DNA of 64,000 nucleotides from Anomalospiza imberbis. Lineage: Eukaryota > Chordata > Aves > Passeriformes > Viduidae. The notes beneath the pieces are model-generated. The model made no database searches. It saw only the letters and a program-made list of their open reading frames with translations, and was not told the origin of the DNA. Location: the NCBI RefSeq assembly GCF_031753505.1, contig NW_027099294.1, positions 248,001-312,000 of the forward strand. Direction: 5' to 3'. The translations under genes and the position numbers were made by a program. Shown here piece after piece: positions 57,590 through 64,000 of this stretch. How positions within the stretch are numbered: position 1 is the stretch's first letter; every line of letters begins with the position of its first letter.

Positions 57590-59495
57590 AGGTTCCTGTT
57601 GTCAGTTTTTAGGGTTCCCTTGGGACTGTCAGGGCAGAACAGGTTTGAGGTGGGGGCAGCTTGCGTCTGGGACACAGCCTTAATCATTCAGATTTTTTGG
57701 AGATGGTTGGCCAATCAGTGGCACAGGCCTCTGGGGACAAAGACCAGCCCTTTTTCAAAAGAAAGGAATGTGGCCAGTCCAGGTTCCTGTTGTCAGTTTT
57801 TAGGGTTCCCTTGGGACTGTCAGGGCTGCACAGGTTTGAGGTGGGGGCAGCTTGCATCTGGGACACAGCCTTAATCATTCAGATATTTTGGAGGCAGCCG
57901 CCCGCTCAGGGCAACAGGACCCTGGAGAAAAAGTCCGTCCCTTTTCGCTGGGAAAGGAAAGTGGCCAGATCAGGTTCCTGAAGTCACTTCCAAAAGGTCC
58001 CTTGGCACTGTCAGGGTAGCACAGGTTTGTGGTGGGGGAAGCTTGCGTCTGGGACAAGGCCTTGGTTGTTCAGATTTTTTTGAGGCGGCCAGCCACTCAG
58101 AGCCACAGGCCCCTGCAGAAAAAGACCAGCCCTTTTTCCAAGGCAAGGAAAGTTGCCATCCCAGGTTCCTGATGCGAGTTTGTAGGGTTCCCTTGGACTG
58201 TCAGGGCAGCACAGGTTTGAGGTGGGGGCAGCTTGGGTCTGGGACACAGCCTTTGTCTTACGGATTTTTTCGAGGTGGCCGGCCAACCAGGGCCACAGGC
58301 CCCTGCAGAAAAACACCAGCCCTTTTTCCGTGGGAAGGAAAGTGGCTATCACAGGTTCCTGATGTGAGTTTGTAGGGTTCCCTTGGGACTGGCAGGGCAG
58401 CACAGGTTTGAGGTGGGGGCAGGTTGGGTCTGGGACACTGCCTTAATCGTTCAGAATTTTTGGAGGCGGCCTCCCGCTCAGGGCAGCAGGACCCTGGAGA
58501 AAAAGACCGTCCCATTTCCCTGGGAAAGGAAAGTGGCCATCCCAGGTTCCTGATGACAGTTTGCAGGGTTCCCTTGGGACTGTCAGGGCAGCACAGGTTT
58601 GAGGTGGGGGCAGGTTGCGTCTGGGACACAGCCTTTGGCTTTCGGATTTTTTAGAGGTGGCCGCCCGCTCAGGGCAACAGGCCCCTGCAGAAAAACACCA
58701 GCCCTTTATCTGGGGGAAGGAAAAGTAGCCATCCCAGGTTCCTGATGTCAATTTGCAGGGTTCCCTTGGGACTGTCAGGGCTACACAGGTTTGAGGTGGG
58801 GGCAGGCTCGGTTTGGGACATATCCTTGGTTGTTTGGATTGTTTTGAGGCGGCCGGCCACTCAGGGTCCCAGGCCTCTGGAGACAAAGATCGGGCCTATT
58901 CCCTGGGAAAGGAAAGTGGCCAGCCCAGGTTCCTGATGTCAATTTGTAGGGTTCCCTTGGGACTGTCAGGGCCGCACAGGTTTGTGGTGGGGGCAGCTTG
59001 CGTCTGGGACACAGCCTTAATCGTTCAGATTTTTTGGAGGGGGCCTCCCCCTCAGGGCAGCAGGACCCTGGAGAAAAAGTCCGTCCCTTTTCCCTGGGAA
59101 AGTGGCCATCCCAGGTTCCTGATGACAGTTTGCAGGGTTCCCTTGGGACTGTCAGGGCAGCACAGGTTTGAGGTGGGGGCAGGTTGCGTCTGGGACACAG
59201 GCTTTGTCTTTCGCATTTTTTCGAGGTGGCCGGCCAACCAGGGCCACAGGCCCCTGCAGAAAAACACCAGCCCTTTTTCCGTGGGAAGGAAAGTGGCTAT
59301 CACAGGTTCCTGATGTGAGTTTGTAGGGTTCCCTTGGGACTGGCAGGGCAGCACAGGTTTGAGGTGGGGGCAGGTTGGGTCTGGGACACTGCCTTAATCC
59401 TTCAGATATTTTGGAGATGGTCAGGCCAGTCATCGCCAGAGGCCCCTGGGGACAAATACCAGCCCTTTTTCTAAGGAAAGGAATGTGTCCAGCCC
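57590..59495. repeat. Terminal 10-mer HOR, copy 4
   Basis: B'-C-D-[E/L/H]-J-E'-F-G-H-I, 1,906 bp. B' has CAGAACAGG as in copy 1. The fourth monomer is a three-way hybrid: E's left end with the shortened CCCTTGGACTG, L's TTTGTCTTACGG, then H's ending (CCCTGCAG, GTGGCTATCAC). G has lost six bases near 59098 (CTGGGAAAGTGG), the largest small deletion I saw. F begins CAATTTGCAGGG. It closes the fourth super-unit. Confidence 0.9.
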
Positions 59496-61218
59496 AGGTT
59501 CCTGTTGTCAGTTTTTAGGGTTCCCTTGGGACTGTCAGGGCAGCACAGGTTTGAGGTGGGGGCAGCTTGCGTCTGGGACACAGCCTAAATCCTTCAGATA
59601 TTTTGGAGATGGTCGGCCAATCAGCGCCACAGGCCCCTGGGGACAAATACCAGCCCTTTTTCTAAGGAAAGGAAAGTGGCCAGCCCCGGTTCCTGTTGTC
59701 AGTTTTTAGGGTTCCCTTGGGACTGTCAGGGCAGCTAAGATTTGTGGTGGGGGCAGGTTGGGTCTGGGACACAGCCTTAATCGTTCAGATTTTTTGGAGA
59801 TGGTTGGCCAATCAGTGGCACAGGCCTCTGGGGACAAAGACCAGCCCTTTTTCAAAAGAAAGGAATGTGGCCAGGCCAGGTTCCTGTTGTCAGTTTTTAG
59901 GGTTCCCTTGGGACTGTCAGGGCTGCACAGGTTTGAGGTGGGGGCAGCTTGCATCTGGGACACAGCCTTAATCATTCAGATATTTTGGAGGCAGCCGCCC
60001 GCTCAGGGCAACAGGACCCTGGAGAAAAAGTCCGTCCCTTTTCGCTGGGAAAGGAAAGTGGCCAGATCAGGTTCCTGAAGTCACTTCCAAAAGGTCCTTT
60101 GGCACTGTCAGGGTAGCACAGGTTTGTGGTGGGGGAAGCTTGCGTTTGGGACAAGGCCTTGGTTGTTCAGATTTTTTTGAGGCGGCCAGCCACTCAGAGC
60201 CACAGGCCCCTGCAGAAAAAGACCAGCCCTTTTTCCAGGGCAAGGAAAGTTGCCATCCCAGGTTCCTGATGCGAGTTTGTAGGGTTCCCTTGGGACTGTC
60301 AGGGCAGCACAGGTTTGAGGTGGGGGCAGGTTGCGTCTGGGACACAGCCTTTGGCTTTCGGATTTTTTAGAGGTGGCCGGCCAACCAGGGCAACAGGCCC
60401 CTGCAGAAAAACACCAGCCCTTTATCTGGGGGAAGGAAAAGTAGCCATCCCAGGTTCCTGATGTCAATTTGCACCGTTCCCTTGGGACTGTCAGGGCTAC
60501 ACAGGTTTGAGGTGGGGGCAGGCTCGGTTTGGGACATATCCTTGGTTGTTTGGATTGTTTTGAGGCGGCCGGCCACTCAGGGTCCCAGGCCTCTGGAGAC
60601 AAAGATCGGGCCTATTCCCTGGGAAAGGAAAGTGGCCAGCCCAGGTTCCTGATGTCAATTTGTAGGGTTCCCTTGGGACTGTCAGGGCAGCACAGGTTTG
60701 TGGTGGGGGCAGCTTGCGTCTGGGACACAGCCTTAATCGTTCAGATTTTTTGGAGGGGGCCTCCCCCTCAGGGCAGCAGGACCCTGGAGAAAAAGTCCGT
60801 CCCTTTTCCCTGGGAAAGGAAAGTGGCCATCCCAGGTTCCTGATGACAGTTTGCAGGGTTCCCTTGGGACTGTCAGGGCAGCACAGGTTTGAGGTGGGGG
60901 GCAGGTTGCGTCTGGGACACAGGCTTTGTCTTTCGCATTTTTTCGAGGTGGCCGGCCAACCAGGGCCACAGGCCCCTGCAGAAAAACACCAGCCCTTTTT
61001 CCGGGGGAAGGAAAGTGGCTATCACAGGTTCCTGATGTGAGTTTGTAGGGTTCCCTTGGGACTGGCAGGGCAGCACAGGTTTGAGGTGGGGGCAGGTTGG
61101 GTCTGGGACACTGCCTTAATCCTTCAGATATTTTGGAGATGGTCAGGCCAGTAATCGCCAGAGGCCCCCTGGGGACAAATACCAGCCCTTTTTCTAAGGA
61201 AAGGAATGTGTCCAGCCC
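59496..61218. repeat. 9-mer HOR, opening the fifth super-unit
   Basis: A-I, 1,723 bp. E is altered: its right half reads GGTGGCCGGCCAACCAGGGC, an H- or L-type patch, before returning to E's TTTATCTGGGGG. H has one extra G (GGTGGGGGGCAGG near 60896). I has GCCAGTAATCGCC and GAGGCCCCCTGG, the latter one C longer. Confidence 0.93.
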
Positions 61219-62939
61219 AGGTTCCTGTTGTCAGTTTTTAGGGTTCCCTTGGGACTGTCAGGGCAGCACAGGTTTGAGGTGGGGGCAGCTTGCGTCTGGG
61301 ACACAGCCTAAATCCTTCAGATATTTTGGAGATGGTCGGCCAATCAGCGCCACAGGCCCCTGGGGACAAATACCAGCCCTTTTTCTAAGGAAAGGAAAGT
61401 GGCCAGCCCCGGTTCCTGTTGTCAGTTTTTAGGGTTCCCTTGGGACTGTCAGGGCAGCTAAGATTTGTGGTGGGGGCAGGTTGGGTCTGGGACACAGCCT
61501 TAATCGTTCAGATTTTTTGGAGATGGTTGGCCAATCAGTGGCACAGGCCTCTGGGGACAAAGACCAGCCCTTTTTCAAAAGAAAGGAATGTGGCCAGGCC
61601 AGGTTCCTGTTGTCAGTTTTTAGGGTTCCCTTGGGACTGTCAGGGCTGCACAGGTTTGAGGTGGGGGCAGCTTGCATCTGGGACACAGCCTTAATCATTC
61701 AGATATTTTGGAGGCAGCCACCCGCTCAGGGCAACAGGACCCTGGAGAAAAAGTCCGTCCCTTTTCACTGGGAAAGGAAAGTGGCCAGATCAGGTTCCTG
61801 AAGTCACTTCCAAAAGTTCCCTTGGCACTGTCAGGGTAGCACAGGTTTGTGGTGGGGGAAGCTTGCGTCTGGGACAAGGCCTTGGTTGTTCAGATTTTTT
61901 TGAGGCGGCCAGCCACTCAGAGCCACAGGCCCCTGCAGAAAAAGACCAGCCCTTTTTCCAGGGCGAGGAAAGTTGCCATCCCAGGTTCCTGATGCGAGTT
62001 TGTAGGGTTCCCTTGGGACTGTCAGGGCAGCACAGGTTTGAGGTGGGGGCAGGTTGCGTCTGGGACACAGCCTTTGGCTTTCGGATTTTTTAGAGGTGGC
62101 CGCCCGCTCAGGGCAACAGGCCCCTGCAGAAAAACACCAGCCCTTTATCTGGGGGAAGGAAAAGTAGCCATCCCAGGTTCCTGATGTCAATTTGCACCGT
62201 TCCCTTGGGACTGTCAGGGCTACACAGGTTTGAGGTGGGGGCAGGCTCGGTTTGGGACATATCCTTGGTTGTTTGGATTGTTTTGAGGCGGCCGGCCACT
62301 CAGGGTCCCAGGCCTCTGGAGACAAAGATCGGGCCTATTCCCTGGGAAAGGAAAGTGGCCAGCCCAGGTTCCTGATGTCAATTTGTAGGGTTCCCTTGGG
62401 ACTGTCAGGGCAGCACAGGTTTGTGGTGGGGGCAGCTTGCGTCTGGGACACAGCCTTAATCGTTCAGATTTTTTGGAGGGGGCCTCCCCCTCAGGGCAGC
62501 AGGACCCTGGAGAAAAAGTCCGTCCCTTTTCCCTGGGAAAGGAAAGTGGCCATCCCAGGTTCCTGATGACAGTTTGCAGGGTTCCCTTGGGACTGTCAGG
62601 GCAGCACAGGTTTGAGGTGGGGGCAGGTTGCGTCTGGGACACAGGCTTTGTCTTTCGCATTTTTTCGAGGTGGCCGGCCAACCAGGGCCACAGGCCCCTG
62701 CAGAAAAACACCAGCCCTTTTTCCGGGGGAAGGAAAGTGGCTATCCCAGGTTCCTGATGTGAGTTTGTAGGGTTCCCTTGGGACTGGCAGGGCAGCACAG
62801 GTTTGAGGTGGGGGCAGGTTGGGTCTGGGACACTGCCTTAATCCTTCAGATATTTTGGAGATGGTCAGGCCAGTCATCGCCAGAGGCCCCTGGGGACAAA
62901 TACCAGCCCTTTTTCTAAGGAAAGGAATGTGTCCAGCCC
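61219..62939. repeat. 9-mer HOR
   Basis: A-I, 1,721 bp, standard order. C has GGCAGCCACCCGC where others have GGCAGCCGCCCGC. D ends CCAGGGCGAGGAAAG, shared with the next copy. H ends GTGGCTATCCC rather than GTGGCTATCAC. Confidence 0.93.
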
Positions 62940-64000
62940 AGGTTCCTATTGTCAGTTTTTAGGGTTCCCTTGGGACTGTCAGGGCAGCACAGGTTTGAGG
63001 TGGGGGCAGCTTGCGTCTGGGACACAGCCTAAATCCTTCAGATATTTTGGAGATGGTCGGCCAATCAGCGCCACAGGCCCCTGGGGACAAATACCAGCCC
63101 TTTTTCTAAGGAAAGGAAAGTGGCCAGCCCCGGTTCCTGTTGTCAGTTTTTAGGGTTCCCTTGGGACTGTCAGGGCAGCTAAGATTTGTGGTGGGGGCAG
63201 GTTGGGTCTGGGACACAGCCTTAATCGTTCAGATTTTTTGGAGATGGTTGGCCAATCAGTGGCACAGGCCTCTGGGGACAAAGACCAGCCCTTTTTCAAA
63301 AGAAAGGAATGTGGCCAGGCCAGGTTCCTGTTGTCAGTTTTTAGGGTTCCCTTGGGACTGTCAGGGCTGCACAGGTTTGAGGTGGGGGCAGCTTGCATCT
63401 GGGACACAGCCTTAATCATTCAGATATTTTGGAGGCAGCCGCCCGCTCAGGGCAACAGGACCCTGGAGAAAAAGTCCGTCCCTTTTCACTGGGAAAGGAA
63501 AGTGGCCAGATCAGGTTCCTGAAGTCACTTCCAAAAGTTCCCTTGGCACTGTCAGGGTAGCACAGGTTTGTGGTGGGGGAAGCTTGCGTCTGGGACAAGG
63601 CCTTGGTTGTTCAGATTTTTTTGAGGCGGCCAGCCACTCAGAGCCACAGGCCCCTGCAGAAAAAGACCAGCCCTTTTTCCAGGGCGAGGAAAGTGGCCAT
63701 CCCAGGTTCCTGATGCGAGTTTGTAGGGTTCCCTTGGGACTGTCAGGGCAGCACAGGTTTGAGGTGGGGGCAGGTTGCGTCTGGGACACAGCCTTTGGCT
63801 TTCGGATTTTTTAGAGGTGGCCGCCCGCTCAGGGCAACAGGCCCCTGCAGAAAAACACCAGCCCTTTATCTGGGGGAAGGAAAAGTAGCCATCCCAGGTT
63901 CCTGATGTCAATTTGCAGGGTTCCCTTGGGACTGTCAGGGCTACACAGGTTTGAGGTGGGGGCAGGCTCGGTTTGGGACATATCCTTGGTTGTTTGGATT
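62940..64000. repeat. 9-mer HOR, cut by the right window edge (A-B-C-D-E-F partial)
   Basis: A 62940, then B, C, D, E and the first part of F, which starts at 63896. A begins AGGTTCCTATTG, a G-to-A change in the anchor. D has the CCAGGGCGAGG ending of the preceding copy. F begins CAATTTGCAGGG rather than CAATTTGCACCG. The array continues beyond base 64000. Confidence 0.92.

Larger units (their letters stand above)
47652..59495. repeat. Super-unit 4 (11,844 bp)
   Basis: Composed of three plain 9-mers (47652, 49370, 51090), the 20-monomer cassette, E'FGHI and the terminal 10-mer. It has none of the K-S 11-mer blocks that make up the heads of super-units 1 to 3, so the head varies while the tail is conserved. 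Confidence 0.85.
1..64000. repeat. 191-bp satellite array filling the whole window
   Basis: About 335 head-to-tail monomers of 190-198 bp, all in one orientation. The anchor AGGTTCCTG recurs every 191 bp or so from 21 onward (329 monomers between 21 and 62939, mean 191.24 bp). Conserved stretches in nearly every monomer are GGGTTCCCTTGGGACTGTCA, a G-run GAGGTGGGGGCAG, TCTGGGACACAGCC, a T-tract near CAGATTTTTTGGAGG, ACCAGCCCTTTTTC or CCGTCCCTTTTCCC, and GGAAAGTGGCCA. Such arrays typically form centromeric or pericentromeric heterochromatin; that role is inferred. The length matches the zebra finch satellite I recall as Tgut191A, but identity is unverified. No stretch of unique sequence interrupts the array. 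Confidence 0.98.

Noticed and set aside
1..64000. CRISPR array
   Set aside because: Units are 191 bp and similar along their whole length; there are no short repeats separated by unique spacers.
1..64000. Tandem protein-coding repeat gene (mucin- or zinc-finger-like)
   Set aside because: Monomer length is not a multiple of three, and one-base insertions and deletions are tolerated freely, so no frame is maintained.
1..64000. Ribosomal RNA or tRNA gene cluster
   Set aside because: No conserved rRNA or tRNA sequence or fold was recognised; period and composition fit a satellite only.
1..64000. Primate alpha satellite (171 bp) or telomere-type repeat
   Set aside because: Period is 191 bp, GC content is well above alpha satellite, and no alpha-satellite motif or run of TTAGGG is present.

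Overview
The window is one uninterrupted block of satellite DNA. From base 1 to base 64000 it consists of head-to-tail copies of a GC-rich monomer averaging about 191.2 bp. I count about 335 monomers, all in the same orientation. I find no gene, RNA gene, transposon, unique spacer or inversion. One monomer counted by hand (1361-1551) is 57% G+C. Monomers are numbered here from the conserved AGGTTCCTG, and the first full one starts at 21. Open frames occur on both strands throughout, but they are by-products of the repeat and are not annotated as genes.

This is a eukaryotic, most likely vertebrate, centromeric or pericentromeric higher-order repeat (HOR) array. The monomer length matches the zebra finch satellite I remember as Tgut191A. 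I cannot compare sequences here, so a songbird origin is only a hypothesis. I see no match to a mammalian CENP-B box.

There are three levels of organisation. Level 1 is monomer types, told apart by short diagnostic strings. Types A-I form the main 9-mer; K-S plus H' and I' form an 11-mer; T and U are substitutes within it; V-Z and a-j form a long cassette. Level 2 is HOR units. These are the 9-mer ABCDEFGHI (about 1,721 bp; 21, 33500, 47652, 49370, 51090, 59496, 61219, and partly 62940), the K-to-I' 11-mer (about 2,107 bp), the 10-mer a-j (1,912 bp, in triplicate at 11510-17245), and a 10-mer B'CD(EH)JE'FGHI (about 1,911 bp; 18202, 31589, 45741, 57590). Level 3 is super-units. Each begins with A and ends with the same tail, V-W-X-Y-Z-(a-j)-E'FGHI followed by the second 10-mer. 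Their ends fall at 20113, 33499, 47651 and 59495, giving complete super-units of 13,386, 14,152 and 11,844 bp.

The head of each super-unit varies. It holds 11-mer blocks on the left (3463-9789, 20878-27001, 36940-42107) and mostly plain 9-mers on the right (47652-52810, 59496-64000). Bases 1-8,630 recur at +33,477 (33,478-42,107) with only scattered substitutions and two substituted monomers. Length differences between copies are whole numbers of monomers, and several hybrid monomers mark where exchanges took place. The window therefore looks like an actively homogenising satellite array shaped by unequal crossover and gene conversion.
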